A model generated the notes under the pieces. It had not been told where the DNA came from. It searched no databases and saw only the letters and a list, made by a program, of their open reading frames with translations. Below, one piece after another: positions 15,388-24,346 of a stretch of 64,000 bases of DNA. The translations under genes and the position numbers were made by a program. Where the stretch lies: contig NZ_FQVQ01000012.1 of assembly GCF_900129405.1 (NCBI RefSeq), forward strand, positions 1-64,000, written 5' to 3'. Each line of letters opens with the position of its first letter. The stretch's first letter is position 1. This DNA comes from Flavobacterium fontis (GTDB lineage: Bacteria; Bacteroidota; Bacteroidia; Flavobacteriales; Flavobacteriaceae).

Positions 15388-16177
15388 TTGAAAACGTTAT
15401 TTGATAATGCACCCCTTGACCGGGCTGTGCCTTGAGCGTAAGCTTTCCATTGAGGAGTCCCACGCGGCTTTCAATATTACGCAAGCCCAATCCTTTGCGT
15501 ACCTTGGGATCATTACTGTCAAAACCGCAGCCATTATCGCGGTAATTCAAGATCCAATGCGTCGCAAGCGTTTCAACATTTACGATAACTTCGGACGCTT
15601 TTCCATGGCGAACAGAATTGTGGAGTAACTCTTGTAGAATACGAAAAACAGGCAATTGCTTTTCGGTTGTTAGGGCGTCAAAAGACCCATCGCCAGTGCG
15701 AGTAACTCTAACTTTTTGGGTGGTATTGTATTCCAAGACCAACTCGTCAACACCGGCTTGTAGTCCAAATTTTTCCAAAACTGGAGGCAACAAATCGTGG
15801 GCAATACGACGGGCGCTTTCTAAAGCATTGCCGGTTAGGGTTTCGATATTTTCCATGATTTCTAGGCGTTCATTTTCCTCTAAATTTGGTGTTTTGAGTA
15901 AATGGGTATGCAAGGTAACCACGTTGAGTTTGGAACTAATGTCATCGTGTAGGTCTTGCGCAATTCGTTTACGCTCTTCCTCTTGGGTAAATAGTACTGC
16001 ATGTAATAGGGCTTTCTGATGATTCACTTCCAACTCTCGTTTCTCGATTTCTTTAGCGACGATTTTTTTTCGCGAAAAATAAAAAAACAAGATAAGCACA
16101 ATGGCCATGGACAAAAACGCCAGAAATGTCCACACAATGGTTTGCACAACGGTCGATTCACTCCACGTAAGTTCCAT
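15377..16177 (-). CDS. Sensor histidine kinase (HisKA_3 type)
   Basis: A 266-residue membrane-bound kinase. It has one transmembrane helix (about residues 11-34), a short coiled-coil linker, the dimerisation/phosphoacceptor motif RKRIAQDLHDDIS with His77, and an ATPase domain with the N box (ELLHNSVRHGKAS), DNGCGFD and GLGLRNIESRV. There is no periplasmic or PAS sensory domain, so the signal must come from elsewhere; the membrane protein encoded just upstream overlaps it by 20 bp and is the obvious candidate. It should phosphorylate the regulator encoded downstream. Confidence 0.93.
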   Translation of the reverse strand: MELTWSESTVVQTIVWTFLAFLSMAIVLILFFYFSRKKIVAKEIEKRELEVNHQKALLHAVLFTQEEERKRIAQDLHDDISSKLNVVTLHTHLLKTPNLEENERLEIMENIETLTGNALESARRIAHDLLPPVLEKFGLQAGVDELVLEYNTTQKVRVTRTGDGSFDALTTEKQLPVFRILQELLHNSVRHGKASEVIVNVETLATHWILNYRDNGCGFDSNDPKVRKGLGLRNIESRVGLLNGKLTLKAQPGQGVHYQITFSNEK

Positions 16178-16799
16178 AGTTTGATTTATAAAGTTGATAT
16201 ACTTGGTAAGCCATGAAAATTTGGAAAACGGTGTACAAAAAAAGATTGAACCCAGAAATCAGCCAAAAGGGAAAATCATAGGCTATTTTCACCATTAAAA
16301 AATGGGCTAAAAACAAGGCGGCACTTCCCATGACATACAAAACGACGCCCAAGGTAAAATAGTAAAAGGTTTTATCACCATCCAACATTTGGTACAAATG
16401 CAACGTAGCATAAATGACGATGGGCATAGACAACAAATAAATCTCCACGGGATTAAAATCGTGAAATAGTTGCGGATCTATGGCATAGGGTACGGCGTTT
16501 AAAAGTAACATCACGGGAACCATTATTTGGATCCATCGTCTTTGTTTGGCCTTTTCCAATACCGTGTAATAAAACCCTGAAAGCAACAAAAATTGGAATG
16601 TAAAATAAAAATGCGACAAAAATAGGTTATGAATACCAAGGGAAGAAAGCCCTTTATTTAAGGTTTCAATCACTCCCATCGTTGTCGCATAAATCGTGAG
16701 CCATTGTAGTGCACGAGACGTTTTAAAAAAACGAACCCACAGCACCAAAATGACTCCGATTTGGATAAAATAGTAAAGTTGTTTAATAAAAACGAGCAT
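16158..16799 (-). CDS. Multi-span membrane protein, possible sensor subunit
   Basis: A 213-residue protein with about six or seven hydrophobic segments and short loops, spread along its full length. I do not recognise a named family. It lies 3 bp after the small CPKNC protein gene and overlaps the kinase start by 20 bp, which implies translational coupling. The arrangement suggests it acts with the kinase, which lacks its own sensor; its layout recalls the membrane half of 7TM-type sensors, but no sequence motif proves it. Confidence 0.75.
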   Translation of the reverse strand: MLVFIKQLYYFIQIGVILVLWVRFFKTSRALQWLTIYATTMGVIETLNKGLSSLGIHNLFLSHFYFTFQFLLLSGFYYTVLEKAKQRRWIQIMVPVMLLLNAVPYAIDPQLFHDFNPVEIYLLSMPIVIYATLHLYQMLDGDKTFYYFTLGVVLYVMGSAALFLAHFLMVKIAYDFPFWLISGFNLFLYTVFQIFMAYQVYQLYKSNYGTYVE

Positions 16800-16802
16800 C
16801 CA

Positions 16803-17120
16803 CTACCCCATTAACGGACTGGTATAATCGCAGTTTTTGGGACAGGGAGAAGTCATGTCATAAACATACAACCCTTGATCGTAATTGATTAAATCGACCC
16901 CATTTTTATCGACACCCACTATCATCAGCTTGGGATTATTGTTGTCATCGATGCCCAAATAAGCGCGAAGGTTTTCAACATTGGGTTCGTTGAGCACTTG
17001 CGTAACGTCAATTTCGGGAATCAAAAACGCTTTGATATCAATGGAGCTGGCTTCTTGCCAACGCTTAGCCCAGGTTTGTGCTTGAGCTAAAGGAATTACA
17101 TTTACAGGTTCTGCTTTCAT
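16803..17120 (-). CDS. Small soluble protein with a CPKNC motif
   Basis: A 105-residue protein without signal peptide or membrane segment. The middle carries a DKNGVDLINYDQGLYVYDM stretch and the C-terminus a Cys-Pro-Lys-Asn-Cys motif (Cys93 and Cys97) followed by DYTSPLMG. The two cysteines could bind metal or form a redox pair. It is the first gene of a four-gene unit ending in a histidine kinase and response regulator, so it may supply or modulate the signal. Function unknown; I believe similar proteins occur in other flavobacteria. Confidence 0.75.
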   Translation of the reverse strand: MKAEPVNVIPLAQAQTWAKRWQEASSIDIKAFLIPEIDVTQVLNEPNVENLRAYLGIDDNNNPKLMIVGVDKNGVDLINYDQGLYVYDMTSPCPKNCDYTSPLMG

Positions 17121-17165
17121 GTGTTTTTAGGGTTTTGGATTAATGACATAAATATAACTTTTTGG

Positions 17166-17196
17166 GCAAAAAAAAACAGGTATTTCTACCTGTTTT
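17166..17196 (-). terminator. Terminator after dnaB
   Basis: A perfect 10-bp stem (17173-17182 with 17187-17196) with a four-base loop is followed on the minus strand by a T run. It sits between dnaB and the signalling operon. Confidence 0.85.
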
Positions 17197-17205
17197 CGCA
17201 TTTTT

Positions 17206-18750
17206 TTAAAAAGGAACATCACTATCATCTTCAAGTGCGGGTGGCGGTCCACCAAAAGCATCGTTGGGTGAAGGCAGATTTTTGGTAAAAAACGGATTAT
17301 CATCGGCATTCATTTTGGACGGTAAATCACTGAATCCGCTGGCAAAGTCGTCAAGGTTGTCGAATTTACCGAGGTTTCCGATAAATTTCAAACGTATATT
17401 TTCCAACGAACCGTTACGGTGTTTTGCAATGATAAATTCCGCTTGTCCTTGCGTTGGCGATTGTTCATCATCATCCCATTCTTCAATTTTATAGTATTCG
17501 GGGCGATAAATAAACGACACGATATCGGCATCTTGCTCAATCGCTCCCGATTCACGCAAATCCGAAAGCAAAGGTCGTTTGCTTGAACCCCGTGTTTCAA
17601 CGGCACGAGACAATTGCGATAAGGCAATCACGGGTACATCCAATTCTTTGGCCAAGGCTTTTAAATTCCGTGAAATCGTAGAAATTTCTTGCTCGCGATT
17701 TCCGCCACCTTTCCCTGCGCCACCGGCAGTCATCAACTGTAAATAATCGATAATAATAAGTTTAATACCGTGCTGTGACGCCAATCGTCGGGCTTTGGCT
17801 CGTAAATCAAAAATGGACAATGAAGGCGTATCATCGATGTAAAGCGGTGCTTTTTCCAAATCGCGCACTTTAACACTTAATTGTTCCCACTCGTGTTTTT
17901 CTAATTTCCCCGTACGGAGTTTCTCAGAAGACAATCCGGTTTCGGAAGATATCAAACGGGTAATCAACTGCACGGAGGACATTTCAAGCGAAAATACGGC
18001 TACGGGACTTTGGGAATCGATGGCAATGTTTCGGGCCATAGACAATACAAAGGCGGTTTTACCCATACCCGGGCGTGCTGCGATAATAATCAAATCGGAG
18101 GGTTGCCAACCGGAGGTCACTTGATCGAGTTTGTGGAATCCGGTAGGGACGCCGCTCAATCCTTCTTTGTTGGAAATTTCTTCAATGCGTTTTTTGGCTT
18201 GCATCACCAAACTTTGCGCTGTTTCGGAGCTGCGTTTGATGTTGCCTTGGGTCACTTCGTACAATTTGGACTCGGCCATATCGAGCAAATCGAAAACATC
18301 GGTCGCGTCTTCATAGGCTTCTTCGATGATATCGGAAGAAATTTTGATAAGCGAACGTTGAATGTATTTCTGAAGTATGATTCGCGAGTGGAACTCAATA
18401 TGCGCCGAAGAAGAAATCTTTTGCGTAAGCTGAATGAGGTAAAAATCGCCGCCAGCCATTTCCAACTTTCCGTTTTTCTTCAATTGAGCCGAAACGGTTA
18501 ATAAGTCAATGGGTTGGGAATCGGTAAAGAGTTGGAAAATAGCCTCAAAAATGAACTTATGTGCTTCTTTGTAAAACGCATCGGGTTGGAGGATATCAAT
18601 GACCTCATCGACTCCTTTTTTATCAATCATCATCGCCCCTAAAACCGCCTCTTCCAAGTCCAATGCTTGCGGAGGAAGTTTGCCTTTTTCTAAAGTAATC
18701 AAGGTCGTTTTATCCACCTTTACGGGGTTAATATTGCGTAAATTTTCCAT
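17206..18750 (-). CDS. dnaB: Replicative DNA helicase DnaB
   Basis: Unwinds DNA ahead of the replication fork as a hexamer. The 514-residue protein has the N-terminal DnaB domain (about 25-130), a linker, and the RecA-like C-terminal domain with the Walker A loop ARPGMGKTAF (225-234), IIIDYLQLM as Walker B, and REQEISTISRNLKALAKEL. The acidic C-terminal tail ends EDDSDVPF. I chose ATG 18750 (MENLRNINPV); the longer frame from 18804 adds 18 residues that do not look like DnaB. No intein is present. It is a single gene between terminators. Confidence 0.95.
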   Translation of the reverse strand: MENLRNINPVKVDKTTLITLEKGKLPPQALDLEEAVLGAMMIDKKGVDEVIDILQPDAFYKEAHKFIFEAIFQLFTDSQPIDLLTVSAQLKKNGKLEMAGGDFYLIQLTQKISSSAHIEFHSRIILQKYIQRSLIKISSDIIEEAYEDATDVFDLLDMAESKLYEVTQGNIKRSSETAQSLVMQAKKRIEEISNKEGLSGVPTGFHKLDQVTSGWQPSDLIIIAARPGMGKTAFVLSMARNIAIDSQSPVAVFSLEMSSVQLITRLISSETGLSSEKLRTGKLEKHEWEQLSVKVRDLEKAPLYIDDTPSLSIFDLRAKARRLASQHGIKLIIIDYLQLMTAGGAGKGGGNREQEISTISRNLKALAKELDVPVIALSQLSRAVETRGSSKRPLLSDLRESGAIEQDADIVSFIYRPEYYKIEEWDDDEQSPTQGQAEFIIAKHRNGSLENIRLKFIGNLGKFDNLDDFASGFSDLPSKMNADDNPFFTKNLPSPNDAFGGPPPALEDDSDVPF

Positions 18751-18838
18751 AAAGCGAATGTAACCAATTCTACCAAAAACCGGTGGAGGACTTATTACCA
18801 CCACCTTGTTTATAACTCATACTATTTTGTTAACAACA

Positions 18839-18870
18839 CAAAAAAAATCCGAAACCACGGGCTTCGGATT
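18839..18870 (-). terminator. Terminator after accA
   Basis: AATCCGAA (18863-18870, minus strand) pairs with TTCGGATT (18846-18853), followed by a T run on the minus strand. Confidence 0.85.
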
Positions 18871-18892
18871 AAGGGTATTGTGAACTACTTTT

Positions 18893-19846
18893 TTACTCTT
18901 TAAACTCGCCCATCTTGCTGTACTTGTCCATTCTATTGGCGACAAGCTCGGATGTTGATAAATCTTTGAGTTCTTGGAAAGCGTTTAAAATATATTCTTT
19001 CACGGTTGCAAATGTCGTTGCTTTATCGTAGTGTGCTCCGCCTAGCGGTTCGGGAATGACATCGTCGACCAACTTTTGCTTTTTCATATCGGTAGACGTC
19101 AGTTTCAACGCTTCGGCAGCTTTCTCTTTAAAATCCCAACTTTTCCACAAAATAGACGAACATGATTCAGGAGAAATTACAGAATACCAGGTGTTTTCCA
19201 ACATGAATACGCGATCTCCTACACCAATTCCTAAAGCTCCTCCAGAAGCGCCTTCGCCAATAATGACACAAATAATGGGCACTTGTAAGCGTGACATTTC
19301 GAAGATATTTCGTGCTATGGCCTCCCCTTGTCCACGTTCTTCCGCTTCCATTCCGGGATAAGCCCCTGGTGTATCGATAAAGGTAATGACGGGAATACCG
19401 AACTTTTCAGCCATTTTCATCAAACGCAAGGCTTTGCGATAGCCTTCAGGATTGGCCATCCCGAAATTACGGTATTGCCGCATTTTGGTATTGATTCCTT
19501 TTTGTTGACCAATTAGCATAAAAGACTGTCCGCCAATCTTTCCTAATCCGCCAATCATGGCTTTATCGTCTTTAAAATTGCGGTCGCCAAACAGTTCCAA
19601 GAATGTACCGTCGGTGAGCGTCGTAATGTACTCTAAAGTATACGGACGGTTGGGATGACGCGAAAGTTGCACGCGTTGCCAAGCCGTAAGATTCTTATAT
19701 ATTTTCTTTTTGGTTTCTTCTAATTTCTTTTCGATTTGTTTGCAGGTATTCGTTACATCTACATTGGACTCCTGACCAATAAGCTCACATTTTTCTAATT
19801 GGTCTTCCAATTCTTTGATGGGAAGCTCAAAATCTAAATACTCCAT
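18893..19846 (-). CDS. accA: Acetyl-CoA carboxylase carboxyltransferase subunit alpha
   Basis: Forms with AccD the carboxyltransferase that makes malonyl-CoA from carboxybiotin and acetyl-CoA, the first step of fatty acid synthesis. The 317-residue length and sequence are typical: [13 protein letters not shown] start of the conserved region, [10 protein letters not shown], and the oxyanion loops [12 protein letters not shown] and [13 protein letters not shown] perfect TATCTTTG (19878-19885, minus) lies about 32 bases before the start as a -7 box. It is a single gene with its own terminator. Confidence 0.96.
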   Translation of the reverse strand: MEYLDFELPIKELEDQLEKCELIGQESNVDVTNTCKQIEKKLEETKKKIYKNLTAWQRVQLSRHPNRPYTLEYITTLTDGTFLELFGDRNFKDDKAMIGGLGKIGGQSFMLIGQQKGINTKMRQYRNFGMANPEGYRKALRLMKMAEKFGIPVITFIDTPGAYPGMEAEERGQGEAIARNIFEMSRLQVPIICVIIGEGASGGALGIGVGDRVFMLENTWYSVISPESCSSILWKSWDFKEKAAEALKLTSTDMKKQKLVDDVIPEPLGGAHYDKATTFATVKEYILNAFQELKDLSTSELVANRMDKYSKMGEFKE

Positions 19847-19939
19847 ACAATATAGGGTTTAGTAAAAGTTCGAAATACAAAGATAGGGGTTTCCTTTTTT
19901 TGTGGAAATAAAAAAAAGGGATTAATTGTAAACAATACA

Positions 19940-20818
19940 CTAGGAAGTTGAGCGCGATTTCAGAATCCCATTGGCGATCACCGTAACTAAAATAATAATC
20001 GCACCCAGATAAAAGGTACCACTCATGGTTTCGGTGTCTTCAAAGAGAAGCATGGCTAAAATTATCCCATACACGGGTTCTAAATTGATGGTGAGCATTA
20101 CTGTGTAAGCATCCAACACCCGAAGTAAGGCGGTGGAAGCAATCATGGCAAAAGCGGTACACACCGAACTAAGCAATAATAAATACCCCAAATCGCTCCA
20201 GGATAATTGAAAAAAAGGGGCGGTAAAACTGCCCGATAGTGCCAATAAAATCGAGAAAAACAACACTCCACCCAACAGTTCAAACAAAGTAATTACTACG
20301 GGCTCATGTTGGGCGACCCAACGGGAATTTAACACCGCAAATAAGGCCGATAAAAATGCCGAAAGCAAGGCCAAACCAATACCGGTAATAAAATGAGTTT
20401 CAACTTTAAAAATCAAGGTCAATCCAGCGATAACCAGTACCCCAAAGAAAAGCTCGTACCGCACTATTTTTTTGGCGGTGAAAAGAGGTTCCAACAACGA
20501 GGTAAAAAAAGCCCCTGTAGACAAACAGGCTAGGGTAACCGAAACATTTGACACTTTAATCGCTTTAAAAAACGTAAACCAATGTAAGGCAATCACAATT
20601 CCAGCGCCAAGAAAAATGGGAATCATGGATCGAGAATGCCGCCATGAAATTTTATGATACCCCACATAAGCGCCAATAAAAAAAACGGCAAACAACATAC
20701 GAAACCATACCAAAGCTAAAGCGTCTAAGGTAATGAGCTTGCCGATAATGGCCGTAAATCCCCAAATGAATACTATGAGGTGAAGCAGCAGGAGACTTCG
20801 AAATTTATCGTTTGGCAT
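19940..20818 (-). CDS. EamA/DMT-family transporter
   Basis: A 292-residue inner-membrane protein with about ten hydrophobic helices in two EamA repeats (roughly 9-140 and 150-285), as in drug/metabolite exporters. Features include FIWGFTAIIGKL at the start and NLEPVYGIILAMLLF in the second repeat. The substrate cannot be told from sequence. It overlaps the lptG-like gene by 14 bp and is the last gene of the tgt operon. Confidence 0.88.
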   Translation of the reverse strand: MPNDKFRSLLLLHLIVFIWGFTAIIGKLITLDALALVWFRMLFAVFFIGAYVGYHKISWRHSRSMIPIFLGAGIVIALHWFTFFKAIKVSNVSVTLACLSTGAFFTSLLEPLFTAKKIVRYELFFGVLVIAGLTLIFKVETHFITGIGLALLSAFLSALFAVLNSRWVAQHEPVVITLFELLGGVLFFSILLALSGSFTAPFFQLSWSDLGYLLLLSSVCTAFAMIASTALLRVLDAYTVMLTINLEPVYGIILAMLLFEDTETMSGTFYLGAIIILVTVIANGILKSRSTS

Positions 20819-21887
20819 TGCGCAGTAAGTAAAGAGCTAAAATACCAAAAATAAGATTGGGCAACCAAACCAAAAGCATGGGTGGTGCACTGGACTTTTC
20901 GGCCAAAACCCCAAAAACCTTGTCCATAAAGACAAAAGCAAAAGCAATGACAATTCCAATAACCAAATTAATACCCATACCGCCGCGTCGTTTCATGGAG
21001 GAAACTGCCACGGCAATCACGGTTAAAATAAAGGCTGAAACAGGAACGCTATATTTTTTATACAACACAACCAAATAGGTGTTCATATTGGCGGAGCCCC
21101 GTTTTTTTTCTTTTTCGATAAATTTTATCAAGTCAAAGTAATTTAAGGTCTCTGCAACATAAACCGTGGGGGTTAGCTCATCGACATCAAACTTCAGGAT
21201 GGTGTCTTTTCGCGTTCCAATTTCGAGTACATCATTGAGCGCACCTACTTTTCGTTTTTTATATTCAAAAAGCGAATAGGTGCTGTCGTTCTCGTTGAAT
21301 TTAATCCGATCGGCGGTAATTTTATAGACTAATGAATCGCCTTTAAACCGCTCCATAGAAAAGTTGAACCCTAATTTGCTATCGGGATTGTAGGAACTGA
21401 CATAAATATATTCGTTATCGCTGATTTGTCGGTACACATCGGAATTGTCGCGCATTTCATTTTGGCCATTTCCAATCAAATACATGAATCGAAATGTTTT
21501 GAATCCTTCACTGGCTTTGGGCACCAAAAAGAATCCCATCAGCAAGGCAAAAACCGAAACCATAGCAGCACCAATGAGGTACGGACGTAAAAAGCGGGTA
21601 AAGGAAATTCCCGAACTCAATATGGCGATAACTTCGGTGTTATTGGCCAATTTGGAGGTAAACCAAATGATGGATAGAAACAGAAAAATAGGGAATAATA
21701 AATTGGCAAAATAAATGGTAAAGTCCACATAATATTGAGCAATCGCAGGAAAAGGAACGCGATTTTCAATCATTTTATTGACTTTTTCAGCTACGTCAAT
21801 GGTTATCCCAATAGGAATAAATAGCAATAGCATGGTGGCAAACGTCACCAAGTACCGTTTTAAGATGTAGCGATCAATAATTTTCAT
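20805..21887 (-). CDS. lptG: LptF/LptG-family permease (YjgP/YjgQ)
   Basis: A 360-residue inner-membrane subunit of the LPS export machine, which with LptB pulls LPS from the membrane. It has the usual plan of three N-terminal helices, a periplasmic beta-jellyroll domain (about 130-270) and three C-terminal helices. The start MKIIDRYILKRYLVTF is characteristic. Its LptB partner is probably the ATPase at 38751. It shares one base with the tgt stop codon (21887) and overlaps the transporter gene downstream. LptF and LptG are hard to tell apart; the second permease is not in this window. Confidence 0.85.
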   Translation of the reverse strand: MKIIDRYILKRYLVTFATMLLLFIPIGITIDVAEKVNKMIENRVPFPAIAQYYVDFTIYFANLLFPIFLFLSIIWFTSKLANNTEVIAILSSGISFTRFLRPYLIGAAMVSVFALLMGFFLVPKASEGFKTFRFMYLIGNGQNEMRDNSDVYRQISDNEYIYVSSYNPDSKLGFNFSMERFKGDSLVYKITADRIKFNENDSTYSLFEYKKRKVGALNDVLEIGTRKDTILKFDVDELTPTVYVAETLNYFDLIKFIEKEKKRGSANMNTYLVVLYKKYSVPVSAFILTVIAVAVSSMKRRGGMGINLVIGIVIAFAFVFMDKVFGVLAEKSSAPPMLLVWLPNLIFGILALYLLRNAKR

Positions 21888-23017
21888 TACAAACGTTGAC
21901 TCATTTGTTGTACCATTTTATTTTTCCAATCCCGGAAATCGCCTGCGATGATGTGTTTTCGGGCTTCACGAACCAACCAAAGGTAGAACCCTAAATTGTG
22001 AATCGTAGCAATTTGTTTGCCCAAGTATTCATTGGCAGCAAACAAGTGACGTAGGTAAGCTTTGGAATATTCGGTATCGACAAAGGTAATTCCCATTTCG
22101 TCGATAGGAGAAAAATCGTCTTCCCACTTTTTATTTTTAATATTAATCACCCCATGGGCGGTAAACAACATCCCATTACGGGCATTGCGTGTGGGCATGA
22201 CACAGTCAAACATATCAATTCCCAAAGCAATATTTTCCAAAATGTTAATGGGCGTACCTACCCCCATTAAATAGCGGGGTTTGTCTTTCGGAAGTACGGC
22301 GGTCACCACTTCGGTCATGGCATACATTTCCTCAGCAGGTTCTCCCACCGACAATCCCCCAATAGCATTCCCTTCTGCCCCTACATTGGCGATATATTCG
22401 GCCGACATTTGGCGTAGATCTTTGTACGTACTTCCTTGAACAATGGGAAATAACGTTTGTTCGTACCCGTATTTTGGCGGTAATGTTTTCAAATGCGCCA
22501 CACAACGGTCCAACCAGCGGTGGGTCATGTGCATACTGCGTTTGGCATAGCGGTAATCACACGGATAGGGTGTACACTCGTCAAAAGCCATGATAATATC
22601 GGCGCCAATGGTGCGTTGAATTTCCATGACGTTTTCGGGGGAGAAAAAATGGTAGGAACCATCGATATGTGATTTAAATTTCACCCCTTCTTCCTTGATT
22701 TTTCGGTTGGCAGAAAGTGAATACACTTGGTATCCTCCACTATCGGTCAAAATATTTCGATCCCAATTCATGAACTTGTGCAAGCCGCCAGCTTTTTCTA
22801 AAATATCCAACTGTGGACGCAAGTACAAATGGTAGGTATTTCCTAAAATTATATCGGGATTAATATCGTCACGGAGTTCGCGTTGATGCACCCCTTTGAC
22901 GGAAGCTACAGTCCCGACAGGCATAAAAATAGGGGTTTCAATGAACCCGTGGTCAGTCGTAATTTTACCCGCACGGGCTTGGGATTGGGGATCGGTATGC
23001 AGTAACTCAAATTTCAT
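21887..23017 (-). CDS. tgt: Queuine tRNA-ribosyltransferase
   Basis: Swaps guanine-34 of GUN-anticodon tRNAs for the queuosine precursor preQ1. The 376-residue protein shows TDSGGYQVYSL with the Asp nucleophile region, MAFDECTPYP, GGLSVGEP and RYLMGVGTP. The zinc-binding C-terminal CxCxxC seen in most family members is not apparent here; the corresponding region lacks the cysteines. A perfect -7 box TATCTTTG (23037-23044, minus) gives a leader of about 13 bases. It heads an operon with lptG and a transporter gene. queD of the same pathway is at 27382. Confidence 0.95.
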   Translation of the reverse strand: MKFELLHTDPQSQARAGKITTDHGFIETPIFMPVGTVASVKGVHQRELRDDINPDIILGNTYHLYLRPQLDILEKAGGLHKFMNWDRNILTDSGGYQVYSLSANRKIKEEGVKFKSHIDGSYHFFSPENVMEIQRTIGADIIMAFDECTPYPCDYRYAKRSMHMTHRWLDRCVAHLKTLPPKYGYEQTLFPIVQGSTYKDLRQMSAEYIANVGAEGNAIGGLSVGEPAEEMYAMTEVVTAVLPKDKPRYLMGVGTPINILENIALGIDMFDCVMPTRNARNGMLFTAHGVINIKNKKWEDDFSPIDEMGITFVDTEYSKAYLRHLFAANEYLGKQIATIHNLGFYLWLVREARKHIIAGDFRDWKNKMVQQMSQRL

Positions 23018-23456
23018 CGAAAGGGATTTCAGCCGACAAAGATACTTTTTTTTGGGAAAGGGCTAGTGGGATTAAGATTTCCTTAATGAGATAATGGGGT
23101 AATGAGACAATGTGCCGATGTGCCGATGAGACAATGTGGCAACCTGCCGTTAGGTAGGTAGGTGGGGCAATGATGAAATATACTTACCGTGTAAAACAAA
23201 ATTTGACACAAAGCACCCAAGGTTGTTTTTAGTAGGATTGCGTGAGGGATGGCAGTGGAAAGCCCACAGCGCGGAGGTACGACAAGCGCGGACTTGAAAC
23301 GGACAGCCCGACCCCGCTTAACTAAAGTGAATTGAAAGCGAGGAAGGATGGCGGGGACACGCCCTAAATGAATTGTGAATGTTAAATTAGAAATTATGAA
23401 TTAAAAGGAATGGAGTATGTACGTTTTTAAGATTTGTATAAGCCGCAGAATCGGTG
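23018..23456. other. Intergenic region with low-complexity repeat and structured element
   Basis: A 440-bp gap with no gene. It contains the tgt promoter at its left end, a low-complexity stretch of degenerate 8-9-bp units such as GATGTGCC and GAGACAATGTG (about 23088-23170), copy B of the dispersed structured element (23240-23364), and the transketolase promoter at its right end. Confidence 0.7.
23240..23364 (+). repeat. Dispersed structured intergenic element, copy B
   Basis: Opens GCGTGAGGGATGGCAG, has ACGGACAGCCCGACCCC in the middle and ends GGGGACACGCCC. The ends GCGTG (23240-23244) and CACGC (23358-23362) can pair. It shares its boxes and their order with the blocks at 4030 (minus strand) and 39518, though the inner sequence differs. 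Confidence 0.6.
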
Positions 23457-23464
23457 TACTTTTG
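23434..23464 (+). promoter_or_regulatory. Transketolase promoter
   Basis: TTG (23434-23436), 20 bases, then TACTTTTG (23457-23464) is a perfect Bacteroidota promoter. Transcription should start near 23471, 17 bases before ATG 23488. The TTG that opens the longest frame is the -33 box itself. Confidence 0.85.
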
Positions 23465-23487
23465 TGCCACATTTTAATACCACAACA

Positions 23488-24333
23488 ATGTCTAACATGC
23501 AACAACTACACGATTTAACAACACAAGTACGTCGCGACATCCTTCGTATGGTACATGCTGTAAATTCGGGTCACCCGGGAGGTTCTTTGGGTTGTGCTGA
23601 GTTTTTAGTATGCCTTTTTCAAGAGGTGATGGAACGCAAAGAAGGCTTTGATATGAACGGGATTGGAGAAGATATTTTCTTCCTTTCCAACGGTCATATT
23701 TCCCCTGTTTTTTACAGTGTACTCGCACGAAGCGGGTATTTTCCAGTGGAGGAATTGGCCACCTTCCGAAAATTAAACTCTCGTTTACAAGGACACCCTA
23801 CCACCCACGAAGGACTTCCGGGCGTGCGAATGGCTTCGGGATCTTTGGGTCAGGGACTTTCGGTTGCCCTTGGCGCCGCGGAAGCTAAGAAATTAAATAA
23901 AGACAACAAATTAGTCTATATTTTAACTGGTGACGGTGAGTTACAAGAAGGTCAAAATTGGGAAGCCATTATGTATGCTTCGGCCAAAAAAGTAGACAAC
24001 CTCATTGCAACAGTAGATTACAATGGGCAACAAATTGACGGCTCAACCGAGGATGTCATGTCATTGGGGAATTTACGTGCTAAATTTGAAGCCTTTGATT
24101 GGGACGTTTTGGAAATCAAAGAGGGAAACAACATCGAAGCAATTCTAGCGGGTATGAAAGAAGCAAAAGCCAGAACAGGAAAAGGCAAACCGGTAGCCGT
24201 TTTGTTGTATACCGAAATGGGGAATGGCGTCGATTTTATGATGCATACCCACGCTTGGCACGGTAAAGCGCCCAATGATGCGCAATTGGAAAGCGGTTTG
24301 GCACAAAATCCAGCAACGTTAGGAGACTATTAA
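23488..24333 (+). CDS. Transketolase, N-terminal subunit
   Basis: The 281-residue thiamine-diphosphate-binding half of transketolase, which moves two-carbon units between sugar phosphates in the pentose phosphate pathway. It has HPGGSLGCAEFLVCLFQE, the GHISPVFYSVL histidine region and the ThDP motif GDGELQEGQNWEA followed by N. The start ATG 23488 (MSNMQQLHDL) is set by the promoter at 23434-23464. The partner half follows after 13 bp. Split transketolases like this are known in archaea and many bacteria. Confidence 0.93.
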   Translation: MSNMQQLHDLTTQVRRDILRMVHAVNSGHPGGSLGCAEFLVCLFQEVMERKEGFDMNGIGEDIFFLSNGHISPVFYSVLARSGYFPVEELATFRKLNSRLQGHPTTHEGLPGVRMASGSLGQGLSVALGAAEAKKLNKDNKLVYILTGDGELQEGQNWEAIMYASAKKVDNLIATVDYNGQQIDGSTEDVMSLGNLRAKFEAFDWDVLEIKEGNNIEAILAGMKEAKARTGKGKPVAVLLYTEMGNGVDFMMHTHAWHGKAPNDAQLESGLAQNPATLGDY

Positions 24334-24346
24334 TTGGCAACACATC

